This document shows positions 11,350 through 22,739 of a stretch of 64,000 bases of DNA, one piece after another. The stretch lies in the NCBI GenBank assembly GCA_036971615.1, contig JAYKKR010000028.1, forward strand, positions 248,001 to 312,000, written 5' to 3'. Within the stretch, counting starts at the first letter, position 1, and each line of letters opens with the position of its first letter. The translations under genes were made by a program, and so were the position numbers. Below the pieces are notes generated by a model. That model saw only the letters and a list, made by a program, of their open reading frames with translations, was not told where the DNA came from and did not search any database. Origin of the DNA: Amyloporia xantha (taxonomy: Eukaryota > Basidiomycota > Agaricomycetes > Polyporales > Adustoporiaceae).

Positions 11350-12105
11350 GGTAATACATCCAGCGAACACGCGCAGGCGGAGGGAACGGGTGGCGCGCAC
11401 GGGCGGCGCAGCGTGCGCAGGCGGGACAGCGTGTACGGCAGGGGCAGCACATACAGGCAGGGGCAGCGCATACAGGCGGGGGCAGCGCATACGGGCGGGC
11501 GCGAGCATACGGGCGGGCACGAGGGTGTACGGCAGGGGCAGCGCGTACAGACGGGGGCAGCGCGTACAGGCGGGTGCGAGCATACAGGCGGGTGCGAGGG
11601 TGTACGGGCAGGTGCGAGGGTGTACGGCAGGGGCAGCGTGTACAGGCGGGCGCAGCGCGTACGGGCAGGCGCGAGCATACAGGCGGGTGCGAGGGTGTAC
11701 GGGCAGGGCAGCGCCGGGACGAGCGAGGAAGGTACGAGTGTGGGTGGGACGAGCACGGGCAGGGCGAGCGTCGGCGGGACGAGTACGGGCAGGGCGAGCA
11801 CAGGAAGGACGAGTGCGGGTGGGACGAGCACCGGCGGGACGAGTACAGTCAGGGTGAGTGTCGGCAGGACGAGCGCGGGTGGGACGAGCACCGGCGGGAC
11901 AGACATGGGTTGTAGGAGTGTCGGCGGGACGAGCATGGGCCGTACGAGCAGCCGCGGGACGAGCACGGGCAGGGCGGCGTCGGCAGCACGAGCGCAGGCG
12001 GGACCAGCGTCGGCGGGACGAGTGGGGGCCGTACAAACGTGGGCGGGATGAGCGCGGGCGGGACAAGCACGGGCAGTACGAGGCGAGGCAAGCGTCGGGG
12101 GGTGG
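11350..12105. repeat. GC-rich minisatellite of the left arm
   Basis: The first part has units of about 18-20 bp (TAC[AG]GGCGGG[CGT]GC[GA]GCGCA types). The second part (about 11740-12090) has a 15-bp unit (GGCGGGACGAGCACC and variants), which in one frame reads as a 5-residue repeat such as GGTST. The G-rich strand is the plus strand. Long open frames here on both strands are a by-product of the repeat, not genes. Confidence 0.85.
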
Positions 12106-12339
12106 GGAGAATGCCAGCGCGATGGCAAGCGACGGCGTACAGACGCCATTGATGCTAAACAGCAAGATGTTAGTACTTCAAAAGCTGCCAAATGAAACGG
12201 AATGAACTTACGTTGGGACGCTGCTCGCAGGCAGCAGCGGGACGACGACGACGCTGTTGCCGTCGTCGTCGTCGAGCAGACACAAAGGGTGACGCGTCAC
12301 CTTTGGCCAGTCCGGGAAGTACCGGCCTGCCCGTTATGG

Positions 12340-12920
12340 AAGGCGTCTGAATCGTCTTACGTTCGTCTTAAATTCGTCTTAAGGTGGCTGAGGCACTATT
12401 GAGTGCCTAAATCACCTCAAGAATTTGTATCAGAGCAGTAGAATAGTATTAAAATATACTCACCAAATATGAGGGATGTTGGATGAAGTGCGTGTATTGA
12501 GGAAGAGGCCCGAGTCGGCCGAGGCCTGGCGCAGCCAATCAGGTGGCGCGCTCAGCCAGGCCCGATTCGATACTCGAAACGTTCGCTAGCCTGCTTACAC
12601 GGCCGTTTCGAACATCACGGCCGCAAACACTTACATATCCGCATAGTGTTAATTACTGTAGATTCTACATCATAAGCTACTTTTTACTCTACTACTGCAT
12701 AGGCTACCGTGCATGATATTTACCAAAATATGCCGATTCTTGACTATTCTGGAACCCAGATAGACATGTTTTGTTTATATCTCTCTGAGGAAGTAGGAGA
12801 TCATGAAAATAACTCATAAATATACTAATATATACATGCTGATCATTCTCTACAGGTTATATACCGAAAATATCCGCTCAGAACAGCCGTACTCGCTGAG
12901 CAGCGCGAGCAAGACTTCAG
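12340..12920. other. Unique centre of the foldback element
   Basis: AT-richer than the arms. It contains TATA-like stretches and no frame longer than about 70 codons. It shows no match between its two halves, so it is the loop of the giant palindrome. Confidence 0.6.
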
Positions 12921-13119
12921 CCACACACCCAAATCGGGTAGTCCGGCTGTTCCCGTAGTGCGCGCCAACAGCGACGCGTCAGCGTTGGTCGTCTGCTCGA
13001 CGTCGTCCACGACGTCGACGGCGTCCCGCTGCTGCCTGCGAGCAGCGTTTCCAAAGTAAGTCTTCAAGAGTTGTTTTTATTCTTCACTTATTGATTGGCT
13101 GTTTGCAGCCCCAGCCCAA

Positions 13120-13935
13120 CAGTATTCATCCCTGCGGCGCCCATTCTCCTGCCCTCCCTGCCTGCCTGTTCGACGTCCGGACGTCCGCTTCACGCTCGCC
13201 GACCACCGCTGCACGCTCAGCCCGCCGCTGCACGCTGCCCTGGCGGCTCGCTGCACACCCACCGCTGCACGCTCGCCGCCCACCGCTGCGCGCTCGCTGC
13301 CCGCCCATCCACTGCACGCTGCGGCTCGACGCTCTCCACTCCCCGCTCGACGCTCTCCACTCCCCGCTCGACGCTCTCCACTCCCCGCTCGACGATCGCC
13401 GCTCCCCCTCGACGATCGACGCTCCCGATCGACGCTCCCCCTCGACGCTCCTGCTCCCCACTCCCCGCTCCCACTCGCCACTCCCCGCCGCTCCCGGCTC
13501 GACGCTCGACGACCGAACAACCGACGCTCCCCACTTGACGATCGACGGCCCCCCTCGACGCTCCTGCTCCCCACTCCCTGCTCCCACTACCCACTCCCCG
13601 CCGCTCCCGGCTCGACAATCGACGCTCCCGGCTCCCCGCTCGACACTCCCCTCTCGACGCTCGACGCTGCTCGCCTCACCTGTACACGCTCGCTCACACC
13701 ACCCGTGCATGCTCGCACCGCCCGCGCACACTCACTCCGCACTCACTCGCTGCGTATTCGCCCCGCCACGTACTCGCCCCGCCGCGTACTCGCCCCGCCC
13801 GTGCGCGCTCGCCCCATCCGTACTCGTTCGCTCACCCTGTACTCGCTTGCCCCGCCAATGTCTGCTCACCCGTCCGTACTAGCTCGCTCCGCCCTTGTTG
13901 CCCATACTCACTCACTCCACCCGTGTTACCTACTG
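13120..13935. repeat. GC-rich minisatellite of the right arm
   Basis: C-rich on the plus strand, a mirror of the left-arm array. A clear 21-bp unit around CTCGACGCTCTCCACTCCCC is repeated at about 13330-13395; related CTCGACGCTC and CTCGCCCCGCC units fill the rest. Overlapping long frames in several phases arise from the repeat. Confidence 0.85.
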
Positions 13936-13949
13936 TATATAGATTGTGT

Positions 13950-14270
13950 CCCGTAGCTACTGAAAGAAAAATAAAAATGCAGTTTTATTGCTATTTTTGT
14001 ACATTTTTGATGCCCAAATGACTGTCTGATACCCCAAATATATATTCCACCATAAAATAAATGCTCTAGGGCCTTTGGACTGTGTACCTACCTGATATGG
14101 TAACAAGCCGTGATGCCGGGAGGGCCCTACGGCGAAAGCTAGGAGGCCCCGGAGGGTCCGGCGAAGCCCCAGGAAATGATGCACCAGCGGCCAGGCAGAA
14201 ACACTGCCTGGTGCATAACGGTGCATAGGCCCATCCATCAAATGGTGCACCATTAGTACATAAGCAGCTG
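13950..14270. repeat. Right terminal arm of the foldback element
   Basis: Reverse-complement partner of 11002-11330. The first 27 bases from each end align position by position, with CTTATGTA and TGGTGCACC shared. The arms have diverged by perhaps a fifth to a quarter by eye, so the insertion, or the formation of the palindrome, is not recent. Confidence 0.85.
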
Positions 14271-14277
14271 ATCAGCT
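14271..14277. repeat. Target-site duplication, right copy
   Basis: ATCAGCT, identical to 10995-11001. Read on the minus strand it is AGCTGAT and contains an AG that can serve as a 3' splice site in the host gene on both sides of the element. Confidence 0.75.
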
Positions 14278-14286
14278 AACACATCG

Positions 14287-15283
14287 CTACAGCAGAGGTA
14301 GCGGTAGATGGTGTGACAGAGGTAGCGGCAGAGGTGCGACAGAGGTAGCAGCAGATGGCGCAAACACACCACCTGTCTTCAGTTTATTTTTGCTGTCCTT
14401 CGGCCATCCCTGTTTCTTCTTTGGTGCTTCAAAGGAAAGCAGTCGGAATCTGAACGGCGATACAGTTACTGGGGTCTCTATAATCGCTATGCACGTGTTA
14501 GACTCATACGTTTGCGGAATAGAACACACCGAGGCCGACATACCTTCTGGCTGCGAAGCAAGCTCTGCGTGGGCACGTTTTCTCGGTCTCTGACACAGTC
14601 CATTTGCGTGGACCGTGGACCTAAAGCTCAGGGTTTTCTTCCACTGCCGTAGTCTCCTCGGTCTCCTCTTCGTTCATGCTTCGCTCAGGTTTCGCATCTA
14701 ATGGAGAAACACTGCGCAAGCCCCTACTATGTCCAGGAGTTACCAGAGGAAGAGGATGCTTGCGCGGACGTCCCCTAGGACGTCTGGTGGGCACCTTCTG
14801 CGCCCCTTGCAAGTCAGCTGGGCCTGAGCGGAAAGTAGTGTTAGATCGAACCCAGGAGTTGACCTTGCAAGCCTGCTAAAGAGTTGATGCTGGCAGTAGT
14901 ATTGTGATCGAGATTCCAGGAAAGAGGTGCCCCGATGAAGAGAGACGTTATAGCGGGCACCTTGGAACGCTCGGCATTAGCACGCGAAGTGCTAACAAAA
15001 GAGTCGTCAGACTCTACCATGGATTTCCTTGTGCTAGGCGCAGCTGATGGAAGATTTGGTGGTCCGAACGTGGTGCGTGACTTGGATGTCGATGAGAAGG
15101 TAAGTGGACCATCGAACATCGACATCCTCAGGGTCATATCAGAGCTATTCCTCTGGATGCTACCCTGGCCATAAGCACGAGTGTAATGCGCTGGGAAGCA
15201 AGCTTCAGGGTCAGAGAGAGCGTCTCGACTAAGGCTACGCTTACGCGAGATACCCCTAGAGCGGGAGTGTGGTGTACCGAAGC
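14287..15283 (-). pseudogene. 5' part of an AT-hook (chromatin-type) gene interrupted by the foldback element
   Basis: Minus-strand exons 15283-14864, 14823-14645, 14589-14544 and 14477 downward join in frame through GT-AG introns (donors GTCAAC, GTGGAA and GTATGT; the first two are weak). The second exon carries a canonical AT-hook, TRRPRGRPRKHP, the third a short RPRKRAH basic patch, and the fourth a degenerate one, KKKQGWPKDSKNK, where family members typically have GRPKGSKNK. AT-hooks bind the minor groove of AT-rich DNA, so a nuclear role is likely. The frame then runs into a small repeat (variants of CAGAGGTAGCGG on the plus strand) and stops at 14287, 17 bp from the foldback element. 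The natural continuation appears to lie beyond it at 11001-10463. Further 5' exons up to about 15.6 kb are likely but not resolved. Confidence 0.6.
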
Positions 15284-15954
15284 CTCAAATTGTTGGCGAT
15301 GGACGCAAGGTATCGCATCTATCGAATGTGATCGTTCAACCAATGCACTGCAAAGATCAACGCACGACGGAAGAACTGTTCGACGACGATCGAATCACCT
15401 ATTATGCGGCTAACTACAGCATTACAGTGACAGTCTATCAACTGTGGAAACCCAGCACTTCCACCGGAAGGGATGTAGCTCTGGACTCTGCTACTCGATC
15501 GGTAACTGGTTGCCGGGAATCTGCAGTCCTCCCAAAGAAGAGACATAGGCCCGAGACTCTCGATTCACGCACCTCGATTGTGAGAACCACAGATTAGTAT
15601 AGGCAGGGATGTTTCACCTTCAAGCTTAAGCCAGCTGTGTCACGATTCCGGTTGGAAGAATCACGGATGATCGGAGCTATCGGAGTCAGGATCATTTCTC
15701 CGCTTCCCATTGTCTTGACATTGAAAGTCCATCTCGTCTATATCGCTGGACGGCCCCTCTCCCTCCCCGACATCGATTGTGTGAGTGAGCTACAAATGGC
15801 TCAATCGAAACGGCCGAAAAATTGAAATCCTGCGGAATTTATCAGTGGCTTTACGAACAGTCCTTCGCGCTCAGCGTCCCTGTGGCTCCGGGTGAGCTGC
15901 CTTCAGATTGAATGTGAAGCCGCAATGTTAAGGCGGACTCCTAGGTACGGCGGT

Positions 15955-16505
15955 ATGACAGACACCCATGCAATAAACCCGTCATCCAGTAGAGGTCACG
16001 ATAATTCAGAAGATATGATCGCCCTTTGGCTGGACGCTAACAAAGAATTTCGAGAAGCGGCCAGAAGGGAGCTGGCATTTGGGGATGTGTACGTGAGTTC
16101 AATCATGTTCATACAATTCTGTACTTCCGCATCGTGCTCATTCCCGCACAGGGGAGCGGGGTCCCGGCAGTAGAGGATGCGACAGCTCACCTTCACCAAC
16201 AACATTCCGATGCTGCCATGCAGCTAATCTTCGTGACTTCTCAGTTGTTGAGGAAACTGAATCAATCAACCTTGGTGAGTAATATACTTTGCGAAACTTG
16301 CAAATCTAAACTCAATTTTGGTCTACAGCCCGAGTGTATCCCAATCCCGAATGGCACAACAACGCACAAGATCCAAGAAACCCTTCGTATTCTATGGCAT
16401 AATCGGAAGCAACTGGAAATCCAGAGACGGGCACTGGACGCAGCACTGAGTCACAATATGCAAGAAATCGTCCAGCTACAACGGTCTCTCGGGCACGATA
16501 GATGA
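15955..16505 (+). CDS. Lineage-specific helical protein, three exons
   Basis: Exons 15955-16092, 16152-16274 and 16329-16505 join in phase 0 with good donors (GTGAGTTC, GTGAGTAAT) and acceptors, giving at least 145 aa from the Met at 15955. The protein includes DMIALWLDANKEFREAARRE, then VEDATAHLHQQHSDAAMQL and LLRKLNQSTL, and ends with a charged helix (KIQETLRILWHNRKQLEIQ onward). It looks entirely helical, probably coiled-coil. An upstream exon is possible because 15637-15780 has a coding-like frame ending at GTGAGTGAGC. I do not recognise the family. The LDANKEF stretch resembles LDANREL in the gene at 23807-24453. Confidence 0.55.
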
Positions 16506-17279
16506 TCTCTGACGTAGACACCTTACTTTCACGGTACTCGTTGGTCCTTACGAGGTTCACGGTGTATGCAACTTGCTACAATTATAAGTACTATGGTCGT
16601 CAACACTCGTACTCTTCTGCAGGATTTGCATTGTACCAGTCCTTCGATGCGTATCGCATTGCATGCGAGCAGGAGGCAGGCAATTCGATCACAGTATATA
16701 TTTTCTTTCGTCTTGCAGTGTGAAGGATGTAAAAGCGTAAGCCAGACACTTATGGAGTAGAAAAAATTACAACGCATAGTAATCACGATTGCAAAGGTGT
16801 CTCAAAGGAGAAAGTGAAGGACATTGACTAGCATAGCAATGAGACCCTCATAAATCCGCATCGAAGTCACGCTGTCTGAAAACAGGTGAGGACACGCATG
16901 TGTCAATTGTATGATCATCATGGCACGTACCTCTCACGGCGTAGCGTCCGCGAATATGGTCTGAACCTCCTCTTATTAGTTTTTGGGGATAATTGCGGCT
17001 CTGCAGTCTGCTTCTGTGCTAGTCGTAGACTCCTGTCATTGGACACATCTATGACGGCTGATAACAAGTGCAGCGATGCACCTACTTTCTTGTGAACGAA
17101 GCTGATCCATCTCCCATACCTCCTTGCTCGTGCTTTCTCGACGTGGAGACGACCTCTCCTTGTTCGATGGTATCATGTATAGATACGCCTCCAATCCTCT
17201 GGGCGAGACGTGAGCTCCTATCAGATTACTTGAATAACACAGAAAACTGCCTAGGAGCAAAATATCGGTACCTCCGGAG

Positions 17280-17978
17280 GCCGTAGATTGAATCGCCTGC
17301 ATGTGGACTTGCTATCTCGGGAGAACCTTCCGGAACTAAAGCAGTGAAAACATCGGGGGCTTGAACCCTGGATTTCTGGGACATGTTCATGCTTGCAGGC
17401 CGGTCAGATAGAGCTGGCAATGACAAGTCTTGAGCAGACACCATCATGTGGGTCTTTCCTACTAAGTCTACGTCACTAGACTAGTTGTCGTGAGTCCCAC
17501 AACGAAGATTCGTGAATAGCATGTCTTTGCACCTGTTGCGATGAAGCTGACGTGCTTTTTAAACTTTTGAGATCAGGGATGCAATAACAGAACAAACCTG
17601 CGGGCAAAACTGATGCCTTCTGCTCATGATGCCTCGCGATTGACAGTGACTGCACCCGTGTCTTCGGCAAGATAAGTGTGAGCATATCTGACGCAGACGC
17701 ACGGGCATCGACTGCTTCAGCTGCAGCATCCTATCTCCGCCGTCAGTGCCCAGTCGTCGCAATCAGTATATGACGTACGATATTGTTTATGCCTAGTTCT
17801 CCTTGTCTTGAGAATTGTGAAGACTTAGACTTGCAGAACGTCGATATACTTCAGCTCTCTGAGCGAGATAATTAAACGTACTACGTACCAAGGTCGCGCG
17901 GGGGCTAGCATTAGTAAGACTGTTGCTCGATGCACCGCCGAGGTTGGTGGGATGTACAGATGCTGTACGCATGCGCAT
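17280..17978 (-). CDS. Possible multi-exon lineage-specific gene
   Basis: Coding-like minus-strand pieces line up: 17978-17890 (MRMRTASVHPTNLGGASS onward, ending at the donor GTACGTAGT), about 17740-17600 (DAAAEAVDARASASDMLTL and onward after the acceptor GAGATAG), and 17447-17280 (SLPALSDRPASMNMSQ through VPEGSPEIASPHAG, donor GTACCG). Phases of the first two agree. The middle joins and the ends are unresolved, so no full model is given. Ser/Ala-rich, no known domain. Confidence 0.35.
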
Positions 17979-19397
17979 CAGGGCGACTAGTGAGAACTAG
18001 GAGGGTTTGCCATTGATTATTGTGAGTTAGAGCAGAGGGAGGATCCCTACTTTTCTAGCAGCATCGGGAGTGTGTTCATCACTAGAGTTCAGGGTGTTGT
18101 CTGAAGAGTCAGCGGATGAGTATATTCCACCGTCGATTTGTGATCTCTTCAAGAAAAGCATTGTCAACATTACGACCAGATTCCAAGGTAGTATGATAGT
18201 ACTAACAGAATATGGGGTAGAAGTAGCGCGAATCTATTTCATGAGGGAAGATAAGACAATAGTGCGAAAGACGAACAGACCACGTCATACCTGAGGATAG
18301 GTAGAGTTCCTCTGGCGGGGATCACGGGTTAACCTGGACATGTCGTAGACCGACCTATCTCCAACCTGCTCACTCTGGAATTCGCAGGAGATCTTAACAA
18401 CTCAAACGCACAGACAAGATTAGAAGACCTACCAAACTTGATGGGGACCGGAAGGGCCAAACTGTTTGCGTGACTTCCGAATGACTCCCAGGCGACTCAT
18501 GTCGTAGGCTGAAGGAAGTAGACATTGGTCAGATTTCCAAGCGAACCCCGATCGCTTATATACCTAGCCACAGTATACGTAGTCGCAGTCCTTGCCTGAC
18601 AACATAACACAGACAAAACAGTACCAAAGACTCTGCCGTGCCAACTCCTGACATGCCTCGTGACAGGATATAGCTCCAATGTCAAAATCGCAAGTTGACA
18701 TAGTAAACGTAAGGGCTAATATCGGGCTCGACCGCCGTGATACCGGCACTATTCTGTATTTGCAAGGGAAGTATAAATGCGGAGAGTCAGAACTGGCAAA
18801 GCACGGAAGTTGCTAGCAGAAGCTGGAACTTCAGGAAGAGATGCACATAAGAGGAGCGAATAGCGCATGCGGATAGACACGCGTGCTGAATTATCGGAGA
18901 TTCCCGAGGGGATTGGAATCACGGGCCAATCACGGTACGTTGAGACAGGCATTGAGTGACATAAACACGGCTGTCAGTCACGTTTAAATGCTGAGTGCCA
19001 TCGCTGCAGTACTAGTTGGCACGCGCAGGCAGGAAATCTCCCATAAATTATTTGTCCTGATTTGTTTCGCGACGAGAGTAGCGCGGTTATATATATGCAC
19101 TTGATATACTTGCATAATTGCCACAAGTGCTATCAGACTCTGTCCGAGAAATTTAAAAGGGCATGTCGACCGTGCAGATTAGCACCCGATTGACATCGTG
19201 CCAGAACCGGTACCGTCTACTCGTCCACCGGCAATAAAATTCATTTGTTTCCTTTTGTGGGAATTCCTTCGCGTTCGGGTAGATCACTCACATCAACGTA
19301 GAACTGGGGTCATGGAACCCTCAAAGTCCATCAGCAGCTGAGCAAATAAATTCTGTTATCAACTCTCAAATCTCCATTCTTCTGGGATTTAGCTCCA
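17979..19397. other. No firm gene
   Basis: One plus-strand frame at 18070-18294 (including ADEYIPPSICDLFKKSIVN) looks protein-like but stands alone. TATA-like ATATATATG lies near 19090, about 300 bp before the gene starting at 19398. Confidence 0.4.
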
Positions 19398-21913
19398 ATG
19401 CCTGAAGGCCGTGACCGACCTCTGTTCCATACCTCCTTGCCAACTGATGAGAGTGTGCGGCTACTAGTAGAACCACCCTTACCAACCCGAGCATTCCCTT
19501 GGAACCCGTCATTGTCACCCTTAGGCGATGGTTCGTGGCTGCAGTCGCCACCTCCTGAAGGCGCTAGCGCTGGCTCCTGGCTCAAATCGCCATCTCCTAT
19601 GGGTGCTGGCTCTTGGCTCAAATCACCTTCACCAACGGACGATGGCTCCATGATACATTCAGGAGCAGACGTCGCATCTGAACCTCACTGGCTTTTGTCG
19701 CCAATCCCAATACAAACAGATCAGGTCTTTGATCTTGAATCCCGGCGTAATTCGCCTGAGGTTGGACGTCTCCAGCATACTTGGCTGCGTACATCTGTTG
19801 TGCCGCATGATGGCAGCGTATCTTCCGGCCTCCGAATCGAACAGCAAGTGCAATCCCTCGAATATTCTTCAATGGTGAGGTGTCCGTTACTTGCCTGTAC
19901 GTGCGAGTCTAAAGCTGTTGACAGGTGCCCGCAAGTCGCCAACGGACGAGGTCGCTCCGTACAAACAATACAGTACGATTGGAAGAGCAGTCGTGCGAGC
20001 CTTTTTAATATGACAAGTTACAGGCTTCGGACACGGATGCCTCTCCTAGGCATCAACATCAGAGGACTTGGCTTTTCTCGCCGGACCAAGTGGTGTGTTG
20101 AACTCGATTTTTTGGTATTCTGATATGAAAGCTATTTTCATTAGACTCCTCGCTCTGTTGAGATGTTATCTGCAGTCTCCAGTGCTGAGGCAGGACCAGT
20201 AAAGCTGCTTCCTGACCTTTACCGGATCAGGTCTCACTCAAACACTAGTATGACGTCCAGCATATGCCTAGCTCCAGTGGCCAAGCCCACAGGTACGACT
20301 CGCGATCTCGTAATGTACGTTGAGTATCTTCCACCTCTGCATATGAATTGCTAACAAAATTGCCAGACTTTTGCACGGACTGCGTACGCGGACACTGCAG
20401 AAGATCTCGGTCACCATGATTCTCCGCAATTTAACATGAGCAACGGTGTTCTTGCAAGCGATGGATGGAACACTGCTCAAAGAAGTCCACAGCGATCGGG
20501 GTTTGACGCAGATGCCATGGACATGGACCTCGACCAAGGCCCGATGCCTCATGTACCTGCGCCTGACATAATGGGGAGCCGTTCGTGGATGGTACGCATT
20601 CTCTCATCGTGTGGTCGTAGCATTCACGTACCCTTGAGCCTCTACTCCAGCCCTCTAGCTTGCAAGTAAGTTCACAAAAAATTATACGTGTGGCATGCTC
20701 ATTTGCGTTAGGCTTCCCGTGACCTGGAAATATTGCAACGCAAGCTTGAGGACGCCACTGATCAGCTGAGGGAGTATCATGAGGACCTCACACGTTCTCA
20801 GGAAGAGAATAATGCGCATTGGGCTGTGCTGGTCCAGAAGGTGCGCGATCTCAATACGCATCACGCCGCGACATGTGAGAGATCAGAGCGACGTGGTTTA
20901 CACGGCTCCCATGAAAGTGGCAGCAAGCGAGGCAAAGATTCCAGCGCGAATTACATTAGAGTACGTCTGCGTGCCTCGGGTTTCTATAGGAGCTAGAAAT
21001 GCAATCTCATTCTGTTGTGCTTTCAAGAGGAGCATCCGTACACATGTCGCCCTCACATTCGGCTTTTCCGATTCTAGACGGTTACCCGATGCGCCCAGTA
21101 GGGATACAATGAACACTTCGATTGACAAGATAAATCGAGGAGGATTCCTTCGAAGACCATTCCTATTTGACTGGCGAAATCCCGCCACGTCCGCCTACAA
21201 TATGTGCATCGAAAACGCCTTTTACCAAGATTTATTATCATGCATTCAAGCTGGAAAGTACAGGCTGGAATTGATTCCAGAACATTGCCGTTCACGAGAA
21301 AAGATTGTAGAATTATACCGCAACCATCTCGTGCATTTGAAGAAATGTTGGATCACCCAGCAACGTCCGCTGCCCGCTCAACAGGCTCTTATACAAGCCA
21401 AACATTACTCTCGGAATAGCAGGATGGGAACTGTATGACTTTGGATTTGTGGCAGTAGTGGGAAGCTTACATCGTATGCAGACCTTCCGTAACCGCCGCA
21501 ATGCCGCAATGCATCTACCAGCCCCTCTAGGCGTACAGGTCTACGAGCTCGTTGACATGATCGGTACGGCAGGAATCAGCTCTGACGAGGAGGTAGAAAC
21601 TCTTCCTGGTCAAGGTCGACAATATGCTATATTTGAGAAGCCTTGGCGACCTTCTTCACTTATTCATCTCTACCGACATCTCGACTTGATACATGCAGCC
21701 ACGCGGAACCCCAATGGTAACCCAATCCGGACTAGACATCGTACACACCGTGTTCGCCACAAGACCTTGGCTCCTACAGGTCTACCGATCGACTGTTATG
21801 ATTCATTATATATCACTCGCTGCACGCGGATGGAGAGAAGTCTTTTGCAGGCGAAGCCGAGGATAGGTCTAGATGACCTCCTACTTAGAGTACAGGAATT
21901 GGATCCCCTCTGA
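19398..21913 (+). CDS. Agaricomycete-specific protein with WLxSP repeats and conserved C-terminal region
   Basis: Eight exons, 671 aa: 19398-19874, 19925-19972, 20024-20089, 20145-20292, 20401-20591, 20712-20960, 21028-21432, 21482-21913. Phases agree at every GT-AG junction, so the gene is intact. The N-terminal part repeats a W-L-x-S-P motif (GSWLQSP, GSWLKSP twice, HWLLSP, RTWLFSP). The sixth exon is a coiled coil (ASRDLEILQRKLEDATDQL onward). The C-terminal part contains VELYRNHLVHLKK, GTAGISSDEE, EKPWRPSSLIHLYRHLD and LPIDCYDSLYI. From memory this arrangement (GMSSDE, then W-R, then GLP-x-x-x-Y-D) resembles a large family of unknown function found in mushroom-forming fungi, often near mobile DNA. 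No enzyme motif is seen. The start codon is the first in-frame ATG; an extra 5' exon cannot be ruled out. Confidence 0.75.
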
Positions 21914-22739
21914 TCTTCCTTGCTTCCAATTTTCCTTGCTCTGAATTTATGTAGGGCACCGCCACAGCAATCAATACGCCTCTAAACCTATGCATTACTC
22001 CTCCACATTTGGCGCATTATCTGCGTGCAAAAAGCCTATGGCCATCATGATACCTCGCGCGCACGGCGCAAGCTTCCATAGTGCTCAACACAGGGGATTT
22101 AATGAATAGATGACCCAATATCCTGAGCCTGCAAGGTTGAAGGAAGTATCTACTCTGCTCTGATAGCTCATTGTGCCCCTCAATCATCGTGATTTATGCT
22201 TTTTGATCAGCGGCCATGTTGGAGTGCGCACACATGTACTGTCTACGGTTCAACAATGGCGGTAGCTTCTAACAGCAATGCCTATCTCTTTCGCTTCTAT
22301 TGACTACTACAGTATGTACATATCTGAGGGATTGGAAACGTCCGAGTCAGCACAGTCTCAGAGCGAGTCAACAAGCTCACGTGACGAATATCGTGATCTA
22401 GGATATTGCCGCGTCCGAAAACCTGGCACTGGACGCGGTAGTCTCGAATAGACAGCCAGTCAGAGGTGAGCTTTTCATTCTGTTTAGGATCTTAATTTCA
22501 TCTTCCGACACAAAAGAACGATAACTGCACCCAGTGTGGTGGGAGAATGGCATCCCGTGCTTAGCTTATGGCCACACTGTGGCCAGTGAACAATAGGCCT
22601 TTCGTTCATCATTTTATTCCTGGTAGCTGTCCTAAGCTCTGTGGCCGAAAATATGACTAATCGAAGATAATCACCTCGATATCTTCGCTGTAGAAGGTCT
22701 AAACTTAACTCTCATTCCTCTCAGGCTCTGGATCGTCTC
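21914..22739. other. Intergenic, no gene seen
   Basis: Short frames only. A CACGTG occurs near 22379. The stretch leads into the tandem array that follows. Confidence 0.5.

Larger units (their letters stand above)
11002..14270. mobile_element. Giant foldback (inverted-repeat) transposable element, 3269 bp
   Basis: The left end (11002 inward) and the reverse complement of the right end (14270 inward) match with obvious homology: about 320 bp of terminal arm, then a GC-rich minisatellite, then a conserved block containing CTGCTCGCAGGCAGCAGCGG at 12221 (left) and 13045 (right, reverse complement). That block lies 1219 bp from the left end and 1225 bp from the right end, so the arms are collinear over about 1.3 kb, leaving a unique centre of roughly 580 bp (12340-12920). 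No transposase domain is recognisable in the centre or arms. Perfect 7-bp flanking duplications support transposition. The layout, long inverted arms built partly of short tandem repeats, is that of foldback elements (Drosophila FB type) or non-autonomous long-arm DNA transposons. Short frames occur in both arms (for example AARRQQRD) as mirror copies and are probably not genes. Confidence 0.8.

Noticed and set aside
11213..12191. Long open frames on both strands (up to 324 codons) over the left minisatellite
   Set aside because: They arise from GC-rich tandem repeats with periods divisible by three; all phases are open and the translations are low-complexity.
13091..13882. 263-codon plus-strand frame and opposing frames in the right arm
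   Set aside because: Same reason: repeat-driven openness, with overlapping open frames on both strands.
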